A stretch of DNA of 7,860 nucleotides from Candidatus Zhuqueibacterota bacterium 4484_219 (GCA_002085035.1 MZGM01000113.1:1-7860); one strand, 5' to 3'; shown: positions 1 through 6,840, counted from the first letter of the stretch. Notes: a model not told the origin generated them from the sequence alone. Translations and numbers: made by a program.

Positions 1-1117
1 CAGACACTCCCCACGGTAAGGACACAAGAAGAGCAATTGACAGGTAAATAATTTGATATTTCCCCTTTAGCTGGCTAATAAAGTAAACTGCCGCTATGGT
101 GTAAATCGGGAAGGTTGGCAATAAAAAACGCATTGTTTGTGGGTCAGGTGGCCAAAAATAAGCCATATAGGTCAATGTTAAAATGCTTATGGACAATAGA
201 AAATAAATACCAATAGACTTAGTGTTGGGGTCTTTCAAAAGTCTGACAAAGCCGCCGATACTGAACAGGAATAGTATTCCCATTCCAGCAGTTACAAGTA
301 GCATAATAAACGGAATGAAATGCTCAATTAAGTAATTGAATCCGAATAATGCCTGAGTATTTAGCTGACTGTAACCTGTTATCCAAAACTTACCAAAGGC
401 TATCTGGTTTCGTACAGCCAACGGGGTAAGTACTATTACTATACCGACGATAGATGAAACACATGTTCGTAAAGACAGTTGTTTGGCATGAAATTGCCAA
501 AAGATGTATCCGCTAAAAACAATACAGAGAACAAACTCGGCATAACGAATTGCAGGAACTACACCTATAGCCAGCCCCGAAATAATTCCATAAATCCAGT
601 TGTCTGTTTTAATTGCCTTCATTAAGAATAACAAAGCCACGAGGAAGAAGAAGACTACTGAAGTGTGTGAATCACCAAATAGTGCGTGTTCGTTGTAAAA
701 AGGATTTATTGCCAGTAGAAATACTGCTACCAAAGACCAGCTGTTAGAAAGCCAGTTTTTACATAAGAAGAAAAAAATCAACAAACTCACCGACGCCAAA
801 ATCGGATTTACCAGAAAGGTTGATTTCGCACCAAATAGCTTATAAGCAATAGCTATTAGACAAGGAAACCCCGGAGGAAAAGTAGTGTAATATTTTTGTC
901 CATCCTGACTATACCAATGAGGCCCGATGTACTGAAGATTGTTCTGAGGAGTGAAAAAAGTCTGACCATGTGTCGCAATTATTCTTCCCTGGGTAAAATA
1001 TCCTTGTGCGTCCGGGGTAGAAATAGCAGGAGCGAAAAACTTTAGCAAAAAAAGAAAGTGAAATACACAAAGTAACGATATTGTCCATATCCCAATTCGA
1101 TTAGACATATCTTTCAT
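1..1117 (-). CDS. GT39/ArnT-like polytopic membrane glycosyltransferase, C-terminus beyond window
   Basis: The minus frame stays open from ATG at 1117 to the window edge, giving 372 residues without a stop. The protein is highly hydrophobic with roughly eight to nine membrane segments (for example about 11-28, 103-118, 127-138, 152-166, 175-187, 193-207, 219-231, 266-289, 302-320, 330-347). The first extracytoplasmic loop carries 'STPDAQGYF' with D36, placed like the catalytic acidic residue of GT-C transferases, followed by 'FPPGFP' (80-85). 'RFLLPTFPIY' (330-339) resembles the R-[YF]-LLP-x-x-P segment of GT39/PMT_2 proteins. Such enzymes move sugars from polyprenyl-phosphate donors to lipid, glycan or protein acceptors on the outer face of the inner membrane; the substrate cannot be read here. 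An in-frame TGA seven codons upstream makes 1117 the first possible ATG; no clear ribosome binding site is visible and ATG at 1108 is an alternative. It lies 133 bp behind enolase, past a hairpin, so it may be a separate unit. Confidence 0.88.
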   Translation of the reverse strand, partial: MKDMSNRIGIWTISLLCVFHFLFLLKFFAPAISTPDAQGYFTQGRIIATHGQTFFTPQNNLQYIGPHWYSQDGQKYYTTFPPGFPCLIAIAYKLFGAKSTFLVNPILASVSLLIFFFLCKNWLSNSWSLVAVFLLAINPFYNEHALFGDSHTSVVFFFLVALLFLMKAIKTDNWIYGIISGLAIGVVPAIRYAEFVLCIVFSGYIFWQFHAKQLSLRTCVSSIVGIVIVLTPLAVRNQIAFGKFWITGYSQLNTQALFGFNYLIEHFIPFIMLLVTAGMGILFLFSIGGFVRLLKDPNTKSIGIYFLLSISILTLTYMAYFWPPDPQTMRFLLPTFPIYTIAAVYFISQLKGKYQIIYLSIALLVSLPWGVS

Positions 1118-1180
1118 TGTGATTTTGGCAGAAATTCATCAACAGATGCTACCGATCCCCAAAACGTACTTTTAATCATC

Positions 1181-1220
1181 TTCACCCCGTAAGATACGGT
1201 TGACTATCTCACGGGGTGAA
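1181..1220 (-). terminator. Strong hairpin downstream of eno, putative terminator
   Basis: Two perfect 10-base arms (TTCACCCCGT at 1181-1190 and ACGGGGTGAA at 1211-1220) pair. After one A/C mismatch the stem continues with AGATA (1192-1196) against TATCT (1205-1209), leaving an 8-base loop. It starts 31 bases past the enolase stop, where a transcript end is expected. Neither strand has a U-run directly after the stem: the minus strand continues GATGATTAAAAG, and the plus strand reaches TTTTCTT only after about eight bases. It could be a terminator without a U-tract, a 3'-end stabiliser of the eno mRNA, or a processing site. The remaining intergenic bases (1118-1180 and 1221-1250) show no convincing promoter for the next gene. 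Confidence 0.5.
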
Positions 1221-1250
1221 TCTCAGGTTTTCTTGTGCTCGGTTGTCAAC

Positions 1251-2540
1251 TCAATCCCATTGCTTGATTGCCTGAATACCGGGAAACTTGGCAATTTCAC
1301 CCAGTTCTTCTTCGATGCGCAGCAGTTGATTGTATTTGGCTATCCGCTCACTGCGGCAGAGCGATCCGGTTTTGATCATTCCCACATTAGTGGCTACAGC
1401 TATGTCAGCAATAGTATTATCCTCGGTTTCCCCTGAACGGTGGGAAATTACCGCAGTGTAGCCATACCGTTTTGCAAGCTCAACAGCCTCCAATGTTTCC
1501 GTCAGCGTACCGATTTGATTAACTTTAATCAAAATAGAATTAGCAACTCCTTGGTCAATCCCCTGTCGCAATCTCTTCGTATTGGTAACAAAAACATCGT
1601 CACCAACCAGTTGGATGCTGTTACCTAACTTTTCGGTAATAATTTTCCACCCTTCCCAGTCATCCTCTGCCATACCATCTTCAATAGAGACGATAGGATA
1701 TTGTTTAACTAAATTGGCATAATAATCGACCATTTGTTCAGGTGAGAGTTCTTTATTCTCTGATTTAAGAATATATTTCTTCTTTTCCGTATCGAAGAAC
1801 TCACTGGCTGCCGGATCAAGCGCCAGATAAATATCTTTACCAGCACGGAACCCAGCTTTTTCAATAGCTTCGAGCATAACCTGGATAGCTTCCTCATTGG
1901 ATTTTAAATCTGGTGCAAAGCCGCCTTCGTCTCCTACCCCGGTGCTGTAACCTTTTTGCTTCAGTACCGAGCGAAGAGTATGAAAAACCTCGGCTCCATA
2001 GCGCAGTGCCTCGGCGAAACAATCGGCCCCGGCCGGGAAAATCATAAACTCTTGCAAATCCACATTGTTATCAGCATGAACTCCACCGTTAAGAATATTC
2101 ATCATGGGCACGGGAAGAGTGCGTGCATTTACTCCCCCAATATATTGGTAAAGGGGCAACTCAAAGGCCTCGGCTGCTGCTTTACAAACTGCCAATGAGA
2201 CTCCCAGAATAGCGTTGGCACCAAATTTCGACTTGTTCTCTGTCCCATCCAATTCAATCAGATACTTATCGATAAATGCCTGCTGTGTCGCATCCAATCC
2301 AATAATCTCGTTAGCAATTGTCTCATTAACATTTTTTACAGCATTAAGTACACCTTTACCACTGTAACGCTGGCTATCATTGTCGCGTAGCTCTAAAGCT
2401 TCATGTTCCCCAGTAGAGGCACCTGACGGCACGGCTGCACGTCCAAAGGCACCACCTTCAAGTAAGACCTCTACTTCTACAGTCGGATTACCCCGCGAAT
2501 CCAAAATCTCTCGACCAGCAACATCGACGATCGTTGTCAT
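1251..2540 (-). CDS. eno: Enolase (phosphopyruvate hydratase)
   Basis: Enolase interconverts 2-phosphoglycerate and phosphoenolpyruvate in cytoplasmic glycolysis and gluconeogenesis. The 429 residues match the usual bacterial length and the fold is complete: N-terminal 'EILDSRGNPTVEVEV' (11-25), 'SGASTGEHEALELRD' (39-53), then the barrel. Visible catalytic residues are E205 in 'GDEGG' (general acid), K339 in 'LIKVNQIGT' (general base), Mg ligands D242, E287 and D314, H155 and E164 near the substrate, the 'SHRSGETED' loop (366-374) and K390. The family signature around 336-349 is intact. Position 395 is Cys in 'GSLCRSERIAKYNQ', where Ser is common; it is not a catalytic position. The start ATG overlaps the galT stop by four bases and is preceded by AAGGAGG, so translation is probably coupled to galT. 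A hairpin follows the stop. Confidence 0.99.
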   Translation of the reverse strand: MTTIVDVAGREILDSRGNPTVEVEVLLEGGAFGRAAVPSGASTGEHEALELRDNDSQRYSGKGVLNAVKNVNETIANEIIGLDATQQAFIDKYLIELDGTENKSKFGANAILGVSLAVCKAAAEAFELPLYQYIGGVNARTLPVPMMNILNGGVHADNNVDLQEFMIFPAGADCFAEALRYGAEVFHTLRSVLKQKGYSTGVGDEGGFAPDLKSNEEAIQVMLEAIEKAGFRAGKDIYLALDPAASEFFDTEKKKYILKSENKELSPEQMVDYYANLVKQYPIVSIEDGMAEDDWEGWKIITEKLGNSIQLVGDDVFVTNTKRLRQGIDQGVANSILIKVNQIGTLTETLEAVELAKRYGYTAVISHRSGETEDNTIADIAVATNVGMIKTGSLCRSERIAKYNQLLRIEEELGEIAKFPGIQAIKQWD

Positions 2541-3601
2541 ACTTTCATCCTCCTTAATAATTGGGTTACCGTTTCTTCGCGCAACACTCGGGCAGCTATT
2601 TCTGGTGGCACTGAATTAATCGGAAAACCCGAACCCAGTTCAAAACTGGTGTAGCTGCGCAAAAGAGGAACAACTTCCAGATGCCAGTGAAAATCCGACT
2701 TCAAAGTTTTCCAGTAGCCCCGTCTTCGACTGACATTAATGTTTGGACCACTGTGAAGAGTGATAATGTAATCAGGATTTTTCAACATCTGCCGAATTTT
2801 ACCCATCACAGTTATTAGCATACTAGCCAGAGCACCCTGATTAGAATTTTGTTCAAAGAAGGTTTCGTGCTTTTCTGGTAGCATCCATACTTCGAACGGC
2901 CGTCTCGATGCAAAGGGAGTAAAAGCCAAAAAATTTCCGTCCTCTGCTACAATTCGCTCCTTTTGCTCCAACTCCTGACGCACGACATCACAAAATATGC
3001 AACGCTGTTTGAAAGAATAATATTCTTTCGCTGCCATGAGTTCGTTTTTTACTCTGCCTGGTGTTACCGGTAAAGCAATAATATGAGAATAAGCATGTTC
3101 TAATGTGGTACCAGAAGCTTCACCATAATTTTTGTGAACAATAATATAACGGAATCGTGGGTCCTTTTTCAATTCGACAATACGATTCTGCATGGTCGAC
3201 AGTACACCTTTCATCTGCTCAAGGGGGAAATCGGGAATATTGACAAAATGCTGAGGATGTTCGATAAGAAGTTCGTGAGCACCAATACCATTCAAGACAT
3301 CGTAAATACCAACAGCACGATTATCGATGTCACCTCTGATTTGCAAAACCGGCCTTTTGTTGGGTATCACCCTTACCTGCCAACCAGGAGCATTGGGTTC
3401 AGTATTAGGATGGCGAAGAGCAAAAATTTCTGACGGAGTTTGATCCTCCCGCCCTTCGCAAAACTGACAAGCTTTAACTTCGTTAGAACGCTCTCTGTGC
3501 GATTTTGAGCTTAGGAGCTTGTCAAAATCAATTTTTTCATCCATAAGAATAATTGCCCAACGACCCGTGATAGGATCGCGGCGTAACTCACTGTTTTCCA
3601 T
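2537..3601 (-). CDS. galT: GalT-family (HIT superfamily) nucleotidyltransferase with altered active-site triad
   Basis: The 354-residue protein has the two-lobed HIT architecture of galactose-1-phosphate uridylyltransferase, which swaps UMP between UDP-glucose and galactose 1-phosphate in the Leloir pathway. Landmarks are 'RRDPITGRW' (7-15), the first CxxC (C45, C48), 'VIPNKRP' (78-84), 'GAHELLIEHPQH' (107-118, H109), 'HKNYGEASGTTLEH' (156-169), a second CxxC (C201, C204), 'HSGPNIN' (283-289), 'FHWHLEVVP' (304-312) and 'GSGFPINSVPPE' (323-334). By family alignment C45, C48, H109 and H169 form the zinc site. Where GalT proteins carry H-x-H-x-Q, this one reads H169-A-Y171-S-H173, so the uridylylated His is replaced by Tyr. 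The fold assignment is firm; transferase activity is uncertain. The start is supported by GAGGTGAT at 3604-3611. It lies 13 bp behind the release-factor homologue and overlaps eno by 4 bp. Confidence 0.85.
   Translation of the reverse strand: MENSELRRDPITGRWAIILMDEKIDFDKLLSSKSHRERSNEVKACQFCEGREDQTPSEIFALRHPNTEPNAPGWQVRVIPNKRPVLQIRGDIDNRAVGIYDVLNGIGAHELLIEHPQHFVNIPDFPLEQMKGVLSTMQNRIVELKKDPRFRYIIVHKNYGEASGTTLEHAYSHIIALPVTPGRVKNELMAAKEYYSFKQRCIFCDVVRQELEQKERIVAEDGNFLAFTPFASRRPFEVWMLPEKHETFFEQNSNQGALASMLITVMGKIRQMLKNPDYIITLHSGPNINVSRRRGYWKTLKSDFHWHLEVVPLLRSYTSFELGSGFPINSVPPEIAARVLREETVTQLLRRMKV
2549..2555 (-). promoter_or_regulatory. Shine-Dalgarno site of eno inside the galT 3' end
   Basis: AAGGAGG on the minus strand lies eight bases before the eno ATG at 2540 and within the last codons of the galT-family gene. 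It is a near-perfect anti-16S match. With the ATGA stop/start overlap it fixes the eno start and lets eno be translated both by reinitiation and by fresh ribosomes, fitting a glycolytic enzyme needed in larger amounts than its upstream neighbour. Confidence 0.8.
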
Positions 3602-3614
3602 ACATCACCTCAAA

Positions 3615-4742
3615 TTAGATCTTAAATCTTAACAAACCTGCCATTTCTCCAACCTGTGATTCTGAAACGTGGATAATTTCACAATTTTGAATCATAGCCG
3701 CTTCGACAACCTCCTCCATCAAGTCAGGCGTTTTTCTCATCTCAAGTCGATCGTAAGGACAGTAATTCTCGTTATCACTCATATAGCCACACTTTGGGCA
3801 CACATATCCAGAAAGAGAAAGTCCTTCCTGCACTAACAGGGTACTTATTTGTCCCTGCCAAAGAGCTTTTAGGGTTTCCTTCAGGCCAATCACTCCTAAA
3901 CCACCAGATTGTGATTCCTCCATGACACGCTGAACCAGTTTCTCTTTTTGAGCCTTCTCAAACTGGCTTATCACCTTACCAACTTCCCCCCAAATAATAG
4001 GAAGTTCAGTTTCTGGCTCCACATTTATCCTGCCAATAATCCGTTCTTTAAGATATGTGTGCAAGTGATGTTCAAAATCTGGCAGAATCTCCCGACGACC
4101 GCCAATAATCAACCCATCAAAAGGCTGAACCTTAAACAACCTCGCTAAGGCATCGGCTACTTTTTTCAAATGACGATGTACATGATCTTCAATATGACGC
4201 TCGATCCGTCTCTCCTCCAATCCATACCATCCTGCTATTCTCACTTTCCCTGGCACCTCGTCGAATATCTCAGAACACTCTTCGATTTCACCCAGATAGG
4301 ATTTGAAAATTCGTGCCTTTTCACGACTAACCAACACGGCACAATAATGCTTGTTCTCCGTAAGCAGGGTTAGCAAAGGAGGCAAATAAGGCTGATGGCT
4401 GACGATCAAGCGACTGCGCACCGGCTGAGGAAGATAGTAAACCTGCCACAGATTTTTTTTCAAACAAGAAAAACATGCCACACTCTTTGCTCCTTTTCCA
4501 GAGTACTCCTGATTGAAAAAACGCTGAATGCGCTCAAAATCGCCTTCCAGTGCATTCCTCACCGCCGATGGAATCGGCTCGGCTTGGAGTTGCTTCCTCC
4601 GATCTTTGATTAAATCTTTCAGTAAAGTTTCCCAATCCCTTTTGGTAAATCGCTTACCATCTACATTAAGATAAACACTAACCACAAAATATTCATCCTC
4701 ACTGAAACTTAATAATCTATCAATCCCTTTAACATCAACCAT
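3615..4742 (-). CDS. Bacterial archaeo-eukaryotic release factor-like protein (baeRF/VLRF1-type) with zinc knuckle
   Basis: This 375-residue cytoplasmic protein resembles bacterial homologues of eRF1/aRF1 (baeRF families, related to the Vms1/ANKZF1 domain), thought to act at the ribosome in peptidyl-tRNA release or rescue. The N-terminal part has 'FVVSVYLNVDGKRFTKRDWE' (19-38), typical of the family. The central part, 'HYCAVLVSREKARIFKSYLGEIEE' (132-155) followed by 'GWYGLEERRIERHIEDHVHRHL' (171-192) and 'FDGLIIGG' (208-215), matches the RNase H-like domain. The C-terminal domain carries CPKCG (C315, C318) and CPYD (C328, D331), a likely metal site, and then an L7Ae-like stretch 'LMEEVVEAAMIQNCEIIHVSE' (341-361). 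No GGQ tripeptide is present. The start at 4742 was chosen because AGGGAGG sits five bases upstream and because the longer frame from 4823 would begin inside the promoter -35 box. It is first in a unit with galT and eno. The exact baeRF subfamily is inferred from memory of the motifs. Confidence 0.8.
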   Translation of the reverse strand: MVDVKGIDRLLSFSEDEYFVVSVYLNVDGKRFTKRDWETLLKDLIKDRRKQLQAEPIPSAVRNALEGDFERIQRFFNQEYSGKGAKSVACFSCLKKNLWQVYYLPQPVRSRLIVSHQPYLPPLLTLLTENKHYCAVLVSREKARIFKSYLGEIEECSEIFDEVPGKVRIAGWYGLEERRIERHIEDHVHRHLKKVADALARLFKVQPFDGLIIGGRREILPDFEHHLHTYLKERIIGRINVEPETELPIIWGEVGKVISQFEKAQKEKLVQRVMEESQSGGLGVIGLKETLKALWQGQISTLLVQEGLSLSGYVCPKCGYMSDNENYCPYDRLEMRKTPDLMEEVVEAAMIQNCEIIHVSESQVGEMAGLLRFKI

Positions 4743-4747
4743 ACACA

Positions 4748-4754
4748 CCTCCCT
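4748..4754 (-). promoter_or_regulatory. Shine-Dalgarno site that decides the release-factor gene start
   Basis: AGGGAGG on the minus strand ends five bases before ATG at 4742. No comparable site precedes the upstream in-frame ATG at 4823, which falls within the predicted promoter. The protein from 4742 begins MVDVKGID and continues directly into the conserved N-terminal domain. Confidence 0.8.
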
Positions 4755-4794
4755 AATCAATTTATCGAAATCATCGCAATTCAGTACCGATAAC

Positions 4795-4823
4795 AATATA
4801 TCTAAAGATTTAGAAAAAGTCAA
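4795..4823 (-). promoter_or_regulatory. Sigma70-type promoter for the release factor-galT-eno unit
   Basis: Reading leftward, TTGACT (4823-4818) and TATATT (4800-4795) are separated by exactly 17 bp. Transcription would start near 4788, giving a leader of about 46 bases that ends at the AGGGAGG site. Each box departs from the TTGACA/TATAAT consensus by one base. Confidence 0.72.
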
Positions 4824-4851
4824 TAAGAAAGGTTCGCAGCAAAAATAGTGC

Positions 4852-4880
4852 TTGAAAAAAAGAGTAAATTATTCTATATT
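4852..4880 (+). promoter_or_regulatory. Sigma70-type promoter for the lipoprotein-deacetylase-pdxJ unit
   Basis: TTGAAA (4852-4857) and TATATT (4875-4880) are separated by exactly 17 bp in an A+T-rich stretch. The predicted start near 4887 leaves a leader of about 44 bases before the GTG at 4931. Its -35 box lies 28 bp from the -35 box of the opposite promoter, so one regulator bound between them could affect both. A weak 5-bp hairpin (4894-4898 with 4907-4911) lies in the leader. The rest of the intergenic region shows no other clear element. Confidence 0.72.
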
Positions 4881-4930
4881 AATTTGCAACGACGTGGTAA
4901 GTATCAACCACATAATCCCGGAATCAACAA

Positions 4931-5554
4931 GTGAAAGCTTTCAAGGGCCTCATTTTATTGAGACCAATAGTAGCAAATTTGTTTATTTGTCTGTTAATAG
5001 TAGGGTGCAAAACTCCATTTGCTACCCGCGGGCCCGAGAATCCGCAACAACGGCGATCATTATGGATACCACCCACTGCGCCGGAATTCGTTATGGATAA
5101 TCTAAAAAACGCGATGAAGGAGTGTAATGCCACTAATTATCTCCGTTGTTTAGCAACTGACTCTACTACCATCAAGACCTTTCGTTTTGAAGCAGATCAT
5201 GCTGCTATGCAGAGAAATCCCGGAGTGTTTGAAAATTGGAATTTTCAAAAAGAAAGCAATTACATCCACCTGCTTTTCTCTAAGGTACCAAGGGACTCTC
5301 TGGTTACACTTATTCTTTACAGACCAGCGCAGGGGCAAGATTATGTCTCCGAAGATAGTGTGGTTTATGTCCGCGAATATGACCTTACTGTACATCACAC
5401 TATAGCCTCTGATCTGTGCCCTCGAGAAGTCAAAGGACGCGGTGAATTCCATTTGGCACGCCAACATGACGGGAACTGGGTCATTTACTTTTGGCGAGAT
5501 ATCGGAATCGAAAACTACCCCAGTTGGAGCGACCTCAAGGCTTATTCTTGGTAG
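4931..5554 (+). CDS. Predicted lipoprotein of unknown function, possibly NTF2-like
   Basis: The 207-residue product has a lipoprotein signal: K2, K5 and R11, a hydrophobic core (13-24) and the lipobox I-V-G-C with C26 as the predicted lipidated residue. It should be exported by Sec and anchored to a membrane facing the periplasm. The mature part begins with a Pro/Arg-rich linker and then 'APEFVMDNLKNAMKECNATNYLRCLATD' (50-77), a helix of the kind that opens NTF2/SnoaL-like folds, followed by predicted beta strands and a C-terminal 'GNWVIYFWRDIG' and 'SWSDLK'. The fold is inferred from this pattern; no catalytic motif is recognised. The start is GTG at 4931, the first start codon after an in-frame TAA five codons earlier; no strong Shine-Dalgarno site is seen. 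It is first in the rightward unit, 38 bp ahead of the deacetylase, so a shared envelope role is plausible but unproven. Confidence 0.78.
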   Translation: MKAFKGLILLRPIVANLFICLLIVGCKTPFATRGPENPQQRRSLWIPPTAPEFVMDNLKNAMKECNATNYLRCLATDSTTIKTFRFEADHAAMQRNPGVFENWNFQKESNYIHLLFSKVPRDSLVTLILYRPAQGQDYVSEDSVVYVREYDLTVHHTIASDLCPREVKGRGEFHLARQHDGNWVIYFWRDIGIENYPSWSDLKAYSW

Positions 5555-5592
5555 GACAAGTAAAGGTAGAAATTTAAACAACATTACTATTC

Positions 5593-6822
5593 ATGAGGCA
5601 AGACTTAGAAATCGCTGGTGGGATGAGAAGAAGTTCAATTTCAAAACAACGTCTTTACTCTTCACGCTCCGGGCACAAAGCATCTCTAAACCCCCAATTC
5701 TTTTGGTTCATGCTACTTTTGCTTTCTGCAATCGGAATGGGGTTGGTTTATTTCAAAAAAGTACCTATGAGCAAACAAAATTTTAGTTCGGCTTCGAGCA
5801 TTTCACCAAAAATTTTATTATTGTCGCTGAAACAAGGCATCCTTCAGAGTCGTCGGGACTTCTCTATGCCCATCAGTTGGTTTCGCGGATTTGAAAAAGT
5901 TCAAAGAAAACATGGTGACCATGCAGGCCCGGAGCAGATGACAATCTACTTTCCTACCAATTTCCCCATTGATTTATTCATGTTAAAAACTTTGCGTACC
6001 ATAAAGAAGAATCAATTCAAAGTCATAGATTGCAGAGAAAATCTGAAAACTAAAACCACTTCCCTATCTTTCGGTCTGGGAAATCGGACAGTGGGACAAA
6101 TTCTCTTCCGTGAAGATAACAATTTGCCCTGGTTAGATGTCTATGTGGTTATTATTGTTGATGATTTCGGTTATTATGATGATGAGACTGTACGGGGATT
6201 CTTAGATTTGCCCTATCCGGTCACTTTTTCAATCATCCCCGGATTGAAGTATTCGCAGCAGGTGGCCCAAAAAGCCATCGACCGAGGATTTGAGATAATG
6301 ATCCATCTACCCATGGAACCGTTGCATTCTAAAATAGAACGAAACGGGTACACAGTGTTTGTAGGCATGTCAGAAAAACAAATCAGGCAGGTAATAAATC
6401 GGGCTTGTTCCCAGCTTCCGGCAGCCAAAGGACTAAACAATCACATGGGTTCAAAGGTCAGCCTTGATCGCCTCACGCTGATCAGGTTAATGAAAGCCCT
6501 GCGAGAAAAAGGACTTTATTTTGTCGACAGCATGACTAATCCCACAAGTTTAGGCATATCGGTGGCGCGGCGCATGGGAGTTCCGGCAGTGCGGATGAAC
6601 GCTTATCTAGATAACCCCCAAAGTTCGCTGGGAGCGAAAGAGAACCTCGAGCTTGTAATTAAAAAAGCTACTAAACAAGGTTATGCAATAGCCATTGCTC
6701 ACGCACGTAGAGAAACTCTGGGCGTTCTGCAAGCAGAATTACCTCGTTGGGCTGAGCAGGGAGTTCATTTTATCCCCATGTCACAATATTGGCAATTAGT
6801 CAAATTAAATATCCGTGGATAG
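5593..6822 (+). CDS. Divergent polysaccharide deacetylase (YibQ family), membrane-anchored
   Basis: The C-terminal domain (about 183-400) belongs to the divergent polysaccharide deacetylase family (Polysacc_deac_2), a metal-dependent hydrolase fold on the envelope side whose physiological substrate is generally unknown. Likely metal and catalytic residues are D190 and D191 in 'IIVDDFG', H238 in 'IHLPMEP', H284 in 'NNHMGSK', D312 in 'YFVDSMT' and H370 in 'AIAHARRET'. A basic N-terminus and one hydrophobic segment (about 35-54) indicate a signal anchor with the rest in the periplasm. Residues 60-180 form an extra region with 'MTIYFPTNFPIDLF' (116-129) and no function that I recognise. Two starts are possible: ATG at 5593, or ATG at 5623 (MRRSSISK), which still keeps the anchor; neither has a good ribosome site, so the earlier one is given. 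It follows the lipoprotein by 38 bp and precedes pdxJ by 18 bp. Confidence 0.9.
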   Translation: MRQDLEIAGGMRRSSISKQRLYSSRSGHKASLNPQFFWFMLLLLSAIGMGLVYFKKVPMSKQNFSSASSISPKILLLSLKQGILQSRRDFSMPISWFRGFEKVQRKHGDHAGPEQMTIYFPTNFPIDLFMLKTLRTIKKNQFKVIDCRENLKTKTTSLSFGLGNRTVGQILFREDNNLPWLDVYVVIIVDDFGYYDDETVRGFLDLPYPVTFSIIPGLKYSQQVAQKAIDRGFEIMIHLPMEPLHSKIERNGYTVFVGMSEKQIRQVINRACSQLPAAKGLNNHMGSKVSLDRLTLIRLMKALREKGLYFVDSMTNPTSLGISVARRMGVPAVRMNAYLDNPQSSLGAKENLELVIKKATKQGYAIAIAHARRETLGVLQAELPRWAEQGVHFIPMSQYWQLVKLNIRG

Positions 6823-6840
6823 AAATCTGCTGGAGGTACT

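Noticed and set aside
1234..1250. TTGACA on the minus strand just after the eno stop, considered as a promoter -35 box for the glycosyltransferase
   Set aside because: No TATAAT-like sequence lies 16-18 bp further on; the expected place reads CTGAGA and runs into the hairpin.
3134..3433. Plus-strand frame of 99 codons inside the GalT-family gene
   Set aside because: It is antisense to a strongly conserved protein, with no ribosome site or family resemblance.
4894..4911. Small inverted repeat GTGGT/ACCAC in the lipoprotein leader, considered as a riboswitch or operator
   Set aside because: Five base pairs with an 8-base loop is weak, no known riboswitch core is visible in a 44-base leader, and such a repeat is common by chance.
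4852..5100. Plus-strand frame of 82 codons beginning in the divergent region
   Set aside because: It starts at the -35 box of the rightward promoter, upstream of the predicted transcript start, and overlaps the lipoprotein signal in another frame.
5150..5584. Open frame of 144 codons on the minus strand opposite the lipoprotein gene
   Set aside because: It lies wholly antisense to a gene with a clear lipobox and promoter, has no recognisable domain, and its codons mirror the coding frame.
5442..5786. Open frame of 114 codons on the plus strand spanning the lipoprotein-deacetylase junction
   Set aside because: It is out of frame with both genes, covers the anchor segment of the deacetylase in another frame, and has no protein-like family pattern.
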